Positions 26,557-32,723 of a DNA stretch of 32,723 bases are shown in pieces. How positions within the stretch are numbered: the stretch's first letter is position 1; each line of letters opens with the position of its first letter. The position numbers and the translations under genes are program-made. The notes below the pieces were generated by a model. It was not told where the DNA came from, ran no database searches, and was given only the letters and a program-made list of their open reading frames with translations. Origin of the DNA: OM182 bacterium MED-G24 (GTDB lineage: Bacteria; Pseudomonadota; Gammaproteobacteria; Pseudomonadales; Azotimanducaceae); contig NTKD01000014.1 of NCBI GenBank assembly GCA_002457275.1, forward strand, positions 1-32,723, read 5' to 3'.

Positions 26557-26625
26557 TTTGATATTTTTCTGATGCCAGAAAAATCAAAGGTTTACGGACA
26601 CACCCAAATCACCGCCAGGGTGTGT
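26557..26625 (-). terminator. Two successive hairpins after the ChbG-type gene
   Basis: Just after the TAA at 26627 (minus strand), ACACACCC and GGGTGTGT (26625-26618 and 26605-26598) form a perfect 8-bp stem with a 12-nt loop. About 10 bp further, TTTGATTTTTCTG (26588-26576) pairs with CAGAAAAATATCAAA (26571-26557), with a 4-nt loop and a 2-nt bulge. The second is AT-rich and long, as expected of a terminator or an RNA 3'-end structure, though neither has a clean T-tail. Confidence 0.45.
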
Positions 26626-26626
26626 T

Positions 26627-27505
26627 TTACGATGCCATTGCACTCTGTAGCTCGCGATACCCGATCAAATGAATGCCTGCATCGGAGATGTAGTCCTTAA
26701 GCACAGTCCCCTGCCAGGCAAGGTAGTCCGCATTCCGGGACGCGTGGGTTCCTGTGATGGCGGACAGTTCCTCACCGTCGACCGCTGGATGGAACAGCAG
26801 GTGTGTAAGACCGGGTTCGATCGCATCAATCAGGTCTCGATAGAACTGGGACTTGTCTGATAGTTGCACCAGGGTATCGATCAGAATTTCATCGAGCGTT
26901 GGGACCTCGGAGCGATCGACTTCCTCGATGGCAGCCAGCATGGCATCCGTATCGTCGACCTGGCGCATCCGGTCGAGACGTTCACGAGTGATACGCGGCA
27001 GGAACGCTGGCACGCCATATTCCCGCGCCAGTGCAAGGTAAGATCTGATGTAACGGGGATGGACCACGGTGCCCATATGCGTATCGATATGAGTAATCGT
27101 CAACCCCGACGAGAGTGCGGTTTCGATCTGGGTGCGCATTTCCCCTTCCGCGGCTGCTTCTGAGATGTGCTTGACCGCCTCCCTGCTCGAATGCCAGAGA
27201 TATCCTTCCTGATCTACAAGGCCCCTCGTTGGATCGCGCGAACTGAGCGCGGCCCAGCGATAAGTCGCATACTCAGACGTCAGTGTCAGGTGTACACCCA
27301 CATCCAGTCCGTCATTCTCAGCGCACATCGCCACCGCTTCCATGAACCACGGTGCGTTTACTATGATCGAGGCGCAACTGGCCGAGCCTTGCAGACATGC
27401 GAGGCTCGCGACATTGGCCGCATGACAGAACCCCATATCATCGATGTGCGTAATCAGGACTCGGTCGTCTGGGCCGTAACCCATTTTTTCAAGGAAGGGA
27501 TTCAT
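26627..27505 (-). CDS. ChbG/YdjC-family carbohydrate deacetylase
   Basis: A 292-aa YdjC/ChbG/HpnK-family protein, metal-dependent deacetylases that act on acetylated oligosaccharides (for example diacetylchitobiose). Motifs are T-H-I-D22-D23-M-G-F, G-V-H72-L-T-L-T-S-E and T-H139-I-D141-T-H143-M-G-T; these are the Asp/His metal and catalytic residues of the family. F-H-P-A-V-D-G-E-E near residue 240 is also typical. No signal peptide is seen. The start is ATG 27505 with GGAG about 9 bases upstream. It is transcribed away from the esterase at 27707, with a 201-bp promoter gap, and is followed by two hairpins. Confidence 0.85.
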   Translation of the reverse strand: MNPFLEKMGYGPDDRVLITHIDDMGFCHAANVASLACLQGSASCASIIVNAPWFMEAVAMCAENDGLDVGVHLTLTSEYATYRWAALSSRDPTRGLVDQEGYLWHSSREAVKHISEAAAEGEMRTQIETALSSGLTITHIDTHMGTVVHPRYIRSYLALAREYGVPAFLPRITRERLDRMRQVDDTDAMLAAIEEVDRSEVPTLDEILIDTLVQLSDKSQFYRDLIDAIEPGLTHLLFHPAVDGEELSAITGTHASRNADYLAWQGTVLKDYISDAGIHLIGYRELQSAMAS

Positions 27506-27706
27506 CGTAGATACTCCAGTCGCCCGCGTTACTCAGCATCGTTACACAGGCCAGCCCGTCCTTCACCTACTCGATGACATTCTGGGTGAGGGAGGTCAAC
27601 AACAGATCGGTTGGAGTGCTAGAGTGCGTGTCGGTGCGCCTCGGTACTGACCTTCATTTCCGTTGAACAACCTATCGCCTATACCTTGTTGCAAAGGCAG
27701 ACCCCC

Positions 27707-28642
27707 ATGAAGCTGACCAAAGAACAAACGGATGAGATCGCGCGACAAAAAGCGAGCATCCCGAAGATTCCGATACCGCCGCTGGAAGGATCACTCGACC
27801 ACCACAAGGACTTCCCCTCAGACCTGATACGTCCTCGTCCAGTCGATGTCTGGTTGCCTGAAGGGTACGACGAAGGGGCGAGCGAACAGTATCCGGTGAT
27901 CTATATGCACGATGGGCAGATGCTGATTCATCACGCGGATTCTTCCCTGGCGGGCATGGACGTGTTCTGGGATGTCGACAAAGTGATGACACGGCTCATC
28001 CGTAACGAAGAGATCAGACGCGCGATTGTAGTCTCCGTGTGGATGGCGGAATGGGCTGAGGGCGCTCGCGGCGAAGAATACATGCCGCAGAAGGCGGTGT
28101 CCGAGGAAGTCTGGCAAAGAATGCAGGTGGACAGTCCAAAGTGGTCCGCAGGGACAAGTGACGAGGTTTTGTCATCCGATAGCTACCTGAAGTTCCTGGT
28201 CACTGAACTCAAGCATTTTATTGATGACAGCTACCGGACACTGACCGATTCCGCGAACACCTTCGTAATGGGCTCCAGCATGGGTGGGTTGATTTCTGCC
28301 TATGCCATCGCGGAATACCCGGGCGTTTTTGGTGGCGCAGCCTGCATGTCGACGGACTGGACCATCGGAGAAGGAACAGTCGCACGCTGGTTGAGTGACC
28401 ATTGGCCCGCGCCTGGCAGGAACCGCATCTATTTCGACTATGGAACCGAGACCATGGATGCTCACTACGAGCCCTATCAGAAGCAGATGGATGAGTGCAT
28501 GCGGGACCAAGGGTATACCGAATCCCAGGACTGGATGACGCGACGCTTCGAGGGCGCGGATCATTCGCCAAAATCGTGGAATGCACGACTGCATGTGCCG
28601 CTGAAATTTCTTCTCGGAAATACCAGAACAACGCTGCCATGA
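27707..28642 (+). CDS. Esterase, enterochelin-esterase/esterase-D-like alpha/beta hydrolase
   Basis: A 311-aa alpha/beta hydrolase of the putative esterase (Fes/IroE/esterase D) family. The nucleophile elbow is M-G-S-S191-M-G-G, and V-I-Y-M-H-D-G-Q at 64-71 is a family hallmark. The likely catalytic His is in G-A-D-H-S-P-K-S-W near the C-terminus. No signal peptide is visible. Relatives hydrolyse siderophore esters or small acyl esters; nothing nearby suggests a siderophore cluster. ATG 27707 is chosen; a TTG 21 bp upstream is in frame but adds no conserved residues. Its stop TGA overlaps an ATG (ATGA, 28639-28642) of the decayed kinase downstream, so the two were once translationally coupled. 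Confidence 0.85.
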   Translation: MKLTKEQTDEIARQKASIPKIPIPPLEGSLDHHKDFPSDLIRPRPVDVWLPEGYDEGASEQYPVIYMHDGQMLIHHADSSLAGMDVFWDVDKVMTRLIRNEEIRRAIVVSVWMAEWAEGARGEEYMPQKAVSEEVWQRMQVDSPKWSAGTSDEVLSSDSYLKFLVTELKHFIDDSYRTLTDSANTFVMGSSMGGLISAYAIAEYPGVFGGAACMSTDWTIGEGTVARWLSDHWPAPGRNRIYFDYGTETMDAHYEPYQKQMDECMRDQGYTESQDWMTRRFEGADHSPKSWNARLHVPLKFLLGNTRTTLP

Positions 28643-29118
28643 TTAACATGTCTTCACTGCCGGAACCGGTACGCACCCGTACGTAATCGTTGGGAGACGT
28701 CGGCTCCGACTGGCTTGCGTCTCTACCGGATCGGGTCGCGTCTCTGCAGGAGCAATGGCGGTGCCGCGTCGACCCGAAGGCACTCTCGGGCGGCACCGAG
28801 GCATTGTTGTTGCTCTGTATTCGCAACAACGGCGATCTGGCAGTGATCAAGCTTGGAATGCCTGGATCCAGTGATATCAAAAGCGAGAGCAAAGTACTGC
28901 AACTGGCAGCGGGTCATGGTTACGCGCAAGTCTAGGAGAGCAAAGAAACCGCCAACGCGATGATGACGGAGCGTCTGGGTGCACCACTGGCCAGCTTCAA
29001 TTTCTCAGGTACTGTTGAGATGGACATCATCTGTACCACGCTGAGCGACGCCGCCTTTTCTTTGACAAGCAATCCGGGCTTAACAACCGGCAAGGAAAAG
29101 GCCCAATGGCTGGCATGA
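28639..29118 (+). pseudogene. Truncated APH(6)/hydroxyurea-resistance-type kinase relic
   Basis: The N-terminal half of an aminoglycoside/hydroxyurea antibiotic resistance kinase (streptomycin-6-kinase-like family). It begins with ATG at 28639 or 28648, then TAA at 28684-28686 (probably a former CAA), then W-L-A-S-L-P-D-R-V, L-S-G-G-T-E-A-L and A-V-I-K-L-G-M-P-G, with the ATP-binding lysine. It goes on to TAG at 28933-28935 and M-M-T-E-R-L-G-A-P-L, T-G-K-E-K-A-Q-W-L-A and TGA at 29116. The C-terminal half with the catalytic loop is missing and replaced by an unrelated phosphoesterase tail. Two internal nonsense codons plus truncation leave no doubt that it is dead. Confidence 0.75.
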
Positions 29119-29479
29119 GTACAAGGTTGACTTGGTTCCGTCAGGCCACGACCATACGTATGTACGTACGGGAGCGGTGGACGCGGCAGATCTCAAGAAC
29201 GTTCCCACCGGTTATCAGCAAGCTTACGACCCCAATATAGGAACAGTCTACGTCGTGTCTGTCAGCGGTCCGAAGATGTATCCCGTGACCAAGGGTGCTT
29301 ATGCAAAATGAATTGCTGAGAATACACAGCTCTATCAGATCATCGATGTTGACGACAAACAGCTCCGTTACCTAGGCTATACTGCCACCGGTCAACTGTA
29401 TGACCTGTTTAGACTGGAAAAACGGAAAGACCAGCCCAAACTGCCGATAGAGGCACTGCCGACGGAGATTCGGAGGGAT
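29114..29479 (+). pseudogene. C-terminal fragment of a calcineurin-like metallophosphoesterase
   Basis: The frame beginning E-Y-K-V-D-L-V-P-S (29117) carries S-G-H-D-H-T-Y, the final metal motif of purple-acid-phosphatase-like and calcineurin-like phosphoesterases. It continues G-T-V-Y-V-V-S-V-S-G-P-K-M-Y-P and, after TGA 29309-29311 (probable Arg codon CGA), I-A-E-N-T-Q-L-Y-Q-I-I-D-V-D and L-P-T-E-I-R near 29470. The N-terminal two-thirds with the other metal ligands are missing. The fragment abuts the kinase relic in another frame, so a deletion fused the two. It ends about 50 bp before the epoxide-hydrolase-like gene. Confidence 0.65.
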
Positions 29480-29532
29480 GGACTCGTTCGTAACCGGCGA
29501 CGACACACCGATTCGACGAAGGGACACATCCG

Positions 29533-30405
29533 ATGGACTACAACACGGTTGTCGATGAGACCAGGCTTCTGCACTTCTTCAAAGAAGCTGGTGGATTGAA
29601 CTGGCACTACGTGGAGATCGGTCAGGGTGAGCCGCTCATACTCCTGCACGGTATCCCAGAGAGCTGGTATTGCTGGCGCTATCAGTTTGAGCCACTCGCT
29701 GCGCACTTCCGTGTCATCGCCCCGGATCTGAAAGGCTACGGACAAAGCGATAAACGTGAGGGTGATTACTCACAACAGAATGCAGCCGATGAGTTGGCTG
29801 CGCTTTTTGAGGCGATTGGGTTGGATCAGTACTACCTGGTCGGTCATGACTGGGGTGCCGGCATCGGTAAGGAGATCGCAGCCCTTTACCCTGACCGTGT
29901 GCTCAAGTACTGCCACATGTCGACCCCGACCGTGCGCTACGACACCAAGATGGCGCCCCATCACCTTGAATACGCCAACGATCCGGTAAGTGCGGTTCAG
30001 ACATTCAGCGATGCGGAGAACTACATCCGTTGGTGGTGGGAAACAGGTGGCAGTGTGAACGGCGTCAGCGCACTCAGTTCGAAAGAATACTCGCGCATGG
30101 TCGAAGAATTCTCCCGCCCCGGCGTTGCGGAAGCGGTGGCACGATACTTCCGTGATGCTTTCGATCGTACTCAAAGAAAACCGAGTGCTTTTCAATCAGG
30201 GGCACTCACCATGCCAGTGCGATTTATCTATCCGGACAGCGATCCCCGGCAACCAATCGACTATATACAGAATGGATTGCAAGACGCGGTGCCAGGATTC
30301 GAGCGCTTAGTTGTCGTTCCAAATGCTGGACACTTCTCGATGCAGGAGCAACCGGAGATCGTCACCAAGTCACTTCTCGAGTTTTTCACCAACCGCACGG
30401 CATAA
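29533..30405 (+). CDS. Alpha/beta hydrolase, epoxide hydrolase/haloalkane dehalogenase-like
   Basis: A 290-aa alpha/beta hydrolase. Oxyanion motif H39-G-I-P42-E-S-W, nucleophile elbow G-H-D106-W-G-A with Asp as nucleophile, and His267 in N-A-G-H-F-S mark the epoxide hydrolase/haloalkane dehalogenase branch rather than the Ser-esterases. The second acid is probably Asp in Y-P-D-S-D-P-R near residue 236. The cap region is tryptophan-rich (I-R-W-W-W-E). Epoxide hydrolase is favoured by H-G-x-P; the substrate is unknown. The start is ATG 29533 with AAGGGA about 10 bases upstream. It follows the fused relics, and the next gene on this strand begins about 340 bp later. Confidence 0.88.
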   Translation: MDYNTVVDETRLLHFFKEAGGLNWHYVEIGQGEPLILLHGIPESWYCWRYQFEPLAAHFRVIAPDLKGYGQSDKREGDYSQQNAADELAALFEAIGLDQYYLVGHDWGAGIGKEIAALYPDRVLKYCHMSTPTVRYDTKMAPHHLEYANDPVSAVQTFSDAENYIRWWWETGGSVNGVSALSSKEYSRMVEEFSRPGVAEAVARYFRDAFDRTQRKPSAFQSGALTMPVRFIYPDSDPRQPIDYIQNGLQDAVPGFERLVVVPNAGHFSMQEQPEIVTKSLLEFFTNRTA

Positions 30406-30741
30406 AACACTCCGCCACTACACCGACACCACCTGTTCAGCCTCAAGGGTGGTGAATCTGCCACCCGCGCGTTTTATCCGCTATTTCCATGTGCTGGGTT
30501 AGCTCTGGGGTTTACTATGGATAACCACATGGGTTGTTCGGAGAGCTTCGCTATCGATGGTTCCATCCAAACGTTTAGTCCCGTGACAGGATTTGTTTCC
30601 AGAATCGCGACTATAGGGTTACCTGTACATGATAAAGGATGTGAAACCATGTTTTGGGTGGGCTTAGTCAGCCACAAGCTGCCTTCCGGCTGACGGCCCA
30701 CGTACACTGGGTTGTCATAGCGACCACCGGAATATTCCTCA
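30406..30741. other. Gene-free stretch, no feature recognised
   Basis: The 336 bp between the epoxide-hydrolase-like gene and the lipoprotein hydrolase show no coding region with family resemblance on either strand. A minus-strand open frame of about 108 codons (30474-30800) has no motif I recognise and overlaps the lipoprotein signal region. I see no terminator with a T-run; a promoter for the downstream gene is expected here but none is convincing. Confidence 0.35.
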
Positions 30742-31812
30742 ATGACATCCACCAGAACAATGATCATGCTGTTCGTCCTGGTGTCTGGTTGCAGCAACAA
30801 GGAGACTCCCTGAATGCCCGTCGGTGACGACCATGTATTTCCGCACGACGGTGTTGAGCGAACTTACAAGATGTATAAGCCGGACAACCTGGCACCTGGT
30901 GCGCCGATGGTCTTTGTCTTGCATGGCATGACCTCCAACAGCACTTGGTCCTACCTGGCAGGCTTTAACGATCTCGCTGAAGAACACGGTTTCCTTGCAG
31001 TGTATCCGCAGTCCCACCTCAAGTTGATCACGTTCGGTAAAGCGGGTGGCAAGCAAGGTGACTCTGGTAAGAAAGACAATTCAGGTAAGAAAGGCGACTC
31101 AGGCAAGGATGACTTTACCGACTTTCTGGGTGACAAGGCGAAAAACTGCAAGGAAGGCGAGACTTTCACCGCGATGGGGATGGAGATCCTCTGCCAGAAT
31201 GGACTCCTGACGACGCAACAGCTTCGCTGGAACAACGAAAACGCTGACGACCTGTTTGACGGCCAAAGCGATGTTTCATTTCTGACAGCGCTCGCCAAAT
31301 CGCTACAGGATGAGTTCGACCTGAGCCGAAAAAAAACCTTCGTGGCGGGATTCTCCAACGGCGGCTACATGAGCTATACGCTGATGTGTCAGGCGAGCGA
31401 TGTCTTCGCGGCCGCTGGTGTCGTGGCTGGATTGATCGATGTCGAGGTCCTGAAGAATTGTTCGTTCGACCAGCCCAAACCGATTATTCATATTCACGGC
31501 GCTGAAGACGGCATGGTCCCCATCTCGGGTGAGACCGACAAGTCCACGGGGATTGCCATGGTGAGTGCCCAGGACATCGTGCAGTACTTCGCGAACCTCA
31601 ATGAATCGGTAACCACAACTGAAACGCAGGTGACGGACAACACCACGTTGACGACCTATATTCCGGACGGTAACGGTGCCGAAGTGCATTACTACCGGAT
31701 CGAGAACCACGATCATTTCTGGCCCGGCAGTGACCCGAGCAAGAAAGGGTACAATGACGAATCAGGGATTAATGCCTCTGAACTGATCTGGTCGTTCTTC
31801 TCACGACTGTGA
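30742..31812 (+). pseudogene. PHB-depolymerase/LpqC-like lipoprotein interrupted after its signal peptide
   Basis: The hydrolase domain (30814-31812, 332 codons) belongs to the polyhydroxybutyrate-depolymerase/feruloyl-esterase-like family (LpqC): V-L-H-G-M-T at 35-40, nucleophile elbow A-G-F-S181-N-G-G, H-G-A-E-D-G-M-V-P with the probable Asp, and N-H-D-H-F-W-P-G with the probable His. In the same frame upstream, ATG 30742 opens M-T-S-T-R-T-M-I-M-L-F-V-L and the lipobox L-V-S-G-C, then S-N-K-E-T-P and a TGA at 30811-30813 directly before ATG 30814. The gene therefore encoded a lipoprotein, and one nonsense codon now separates signal from enzyme. Re-initiation at TGAATG could still yield a cytoplasmic form. 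Most of the enzyme domain is intact. Confidence 0.7.
31047..31110 (+). repeat. In-frame low-complexity Gly/Lys/Asp/Ser repeats
   Basis: Imperfect 15-18-bp units (GACTCTGGTAAGAAA, GACAATTCAGGTAAGAAA, GGCGACTCAGGCAAGGA) encode G-D-S-G-K-K-D-N-S-G-K-K-G-D-S-G-K-D-D in the hydrolase, residues about 80-100. The multiple of three keeps the frame. It looks like a flexible loop that grew by slippage. Confidence 0.6.
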
Positions 31813-31859
31813 AATGTGTTTCACGAACAACGTTACCCCTATCATCAGGAGTGAAATAG

Positions 31860-32723
31860 ATGGCTGTTTTCGGAAAAGACGAAGTCACACAAGCCAAGTT
31901 TGCGGCGAGTATGGCGCTACCTGAGTTTGAGTCGCCCAGCTTCACCCAGCCAAAATCTTTAGGCGATGCGAAGGTCGCGATCGTCACAACCGCTGCGCTG
32001 CATCGGGAAGGCGCAGATGGCTTTGAGCTCGGTGACGACGACTATCACTACGAGACCTTACCCAGAGACGCACGGGACCTGGCAATCGGACACCACAGCG
32101 TGAACTTTGACCGGGGTGGTTTTGCCGCTGATATCAACGTGGTGTATCCCATCGATCGTCTTGAAGAGATGGCAGCAAACGGCACCATCGGTGCTGTCGC
32201 AGAGAACCACTACACTTTCGCTGGCAACCAGTCCGATACAGTTTCAGAAATCCGTCTGGATTCCGGCCCGCTGTGTGCAAAAACGATGCTCGATGAAGGC
32301 GTTGACATTGTTTTACTCACCGGCACCTGACCGCTTTGTCCGCGTACCGTGTGTACGCTCGCTCATGTCTTCGAAGATGCCGGTCTGGCCACTGTTGTTC
32401 TGACCCCGATGTGGGAAGTGGCGGAACGTATGAACGTGCCAAGGGCGCTGCATACTCGTTTTCCCGTCGGTCTGTCGCTCGGTAAACCGAGAGACAAGGC
32501 GTTTCAGGATGAGGTCCTGCAAGCCGCGTTTGATCTATTGTCAGAACCCGAAGGTCCGGTGCTCAAAGAATTCCCTGTCAGTATCAGTTCGACGGGCGGA
32601 GAACCGCTGGCGTGCCCGCTCCCACCAAGAATGAACGCAGACCTGCATCCCGCTGTCGATGAAGCCCAGGCCCTCAAGGCTGCTTATGACCGTGCTTATG
32701 AAAAGAACAAGAGAACCTCAATC
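31860..32723 (+). CDS. Probable selenoprotein, glycine/betaine/D-proline reductase GrdB/PrdB family, 3' end outside window
   Basis: ATG 31860 follows AGGAGTGA. The first 156 residues have V-A-I-V-T-T-A-A-L-H, I-G-H-H-S-V-N-F-D-R-G-G-F, A-A-D-I-N-V-V-Y-P-I-D-R-L and G-A-V-A-E-N-H-Y-T-F, typical of the selenoprotein B family (glycine, sarcosine, betaine and D-proline reductases and their aerobic relatives). An in-frame TGA (32328-32330, residue 157) follows I-V-L-L-T-G-T and precedes P-L-C-P-R-T-V-C; the frame is then open for 131 codons to the edge (T-L-A-H-V-F-E-D-A-G-L-A-T-V-V-L). U157-x-x-C160 is the redox motif where other homologues have Cys. A SECIS-like hairpin follows. The role in an apparently aerobic genome is unknown; reductive cleavage of C-N or C-S bonds, or thiol redox work, is possible. 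A plain nonsense mutation is the alternative. Confidence 0.85.
32328..32358 (+). promoter_or_regulatory. Candidate bacterial SECIS element downstream of in-frame TGA
   Basis: After TGA (32328-32330) come 11 nt (32331-32341), then GCGTAC (32342-32347), loop CGTGT (32348-32352) and GTACGC (32353-32358): a perfect 6-bp stem, 17 nt in all, with GU in the loop. In E. coli fdhF the minimal element recognised by SelB is a 17-nt stem-loop placed 11 nt after the UGA with loop GU (recalled knowledge). Spacing, size and loop content fit. Confidence 0.75.

Noticed and set aside
940-28935. Amber (TAG) recoding or pyrrolysine as explanation for the many internal TAG codons
   Set aside because: TAG is the genuine stop of at least eight intact genes here (for example sulfatase, phoD, carboxylesterase, kinase, serine hydrolase, M56, TauD), and the TAG-containing loci also carry TAA codons or frameshifts.
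29309-29311. In-frame TGA in the phosphoesterase fragment as a second selenocysteine
   Set aside because: It sits at a probable Arg codon position (CGA to TGA) in a gene already truncated and fused, with no Cys motif or stem-loop nearby.
30474-30800. Minus-strand open frame of 108 codons
   Set aside because: No recognisable motif, and it overlaps the lipoprotein signal region of the plus-strand hydrolase.
30811-30813. TGA before the PHB-depolymerase domain as selenocysteine
   Set aside because: It lies in a linker between the signal peptide and the enzyme, without a redox motif.
1-32723. CRISPR arrays, tRNA or rRNA genes, IS elements, prophage genes
   Set aside because: No regularly spaced repeats, cloverleaf-like sequences, transposase or phage motifs were seen on reading both strands.

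Overview
The window looks like a piece of a free-living or host-associated marine-type gammaproteobacterial chromosome. This is inferred from the gene families (sulfatase, PhoD, PhyH and TauD dioxygenases, three D-aminoacylase-like amidohydrolases, LLM monooxygenase, BlaI/M56 pair, CPXCG zinc ribbon); no rRNA or tRNA is present to confirm it. It is mostly catabolic and hydrolytic genes in short, often divergent units. There is no sign of a phage, integron, IS element or CRISPR array. Many genes are broken: nine loci carry nonsense codons and/or frameshifts beside neighbours that are fully open, which points to ongoing gene decay (or, less likely, assembly error).

Layout: 1-1.3 kb, decayed TolB/TPR-type protein; 1.3-2.8 kb, sulfatase; 2.9-3.8 kb, decayed LLM flavin monooxygenase; 3.9-5.4 kb (-), PhoD phosphatase; 5.4-6.1 kb (-), decayed membrane-anchored protein; 6.5-8.1 kb (-), type-B carboxylesterase; 8.4-9.7 kb, APH-type kinase with a Lys/Arg-rich insert; 9.7-10.4 kb (-), decayed nitroreductase; 10.8-12 kb, beta-lactamase-fold serine hydrolase; 12.1-13.8 kb, amidohydrolase 1; 13.8-14 kb, CPXCG protein; 14.1-15.7 kb (-), decayed amidohydrolase 2; 15.8-17.9 kb (-), a BlaI regulator and M56 membrane protease operon with tandem operators; 18.2-19 kb, PhyH; 19.1-21.9 kb (-), DUF3617, enolase-superfamily dehydratase, decayed SAM-decarboxylase-like gene and an unknown; 22-23.6 kb (-), amidohydrolase 3, divergent from a ThDP enzyme (23.8-25.4 kb); 25.4-27.5 kb (-), TauD dioxygenase and ChbG/YdjC deacetylase; 27.7-31.8 kb, esterase, a chimeric kinase/phosphoesterase relic, epoxide-hydrolase-like protein and an interrupted PHB-depolymerase-like lipoprotein.

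The most interesting locus is at the right edge (31860 to the window end). A GrdB/PrdB-family reductase is interrupted by an in-frame TGA at 32328-32330, in the context T-G-T-U-P-L-C (a UxxC redox motif). The reading frame then stays open and family-like to the edge. Exactly 11 nt after the TGA lies a perfect 6-bp stem with a 5-nt GU-containing loop, 17 nt in all. This matches the minimal bacterial SECIS geometry, so the protein is very probably a selenoprotein that a standard gene caller would truncate.

Other structure worth attention: a REP-like 22-bp word in three intergenic copies (10.5, 13.8 and 14.0 kb), two TACG-N9-CGTA dyads spaced 21 bp apart in the blaI promoter, SHOCT-like tandem repeats replacing the usual sensor domain of the M56 protein, and a scar joining two unrelated pseudogenes.
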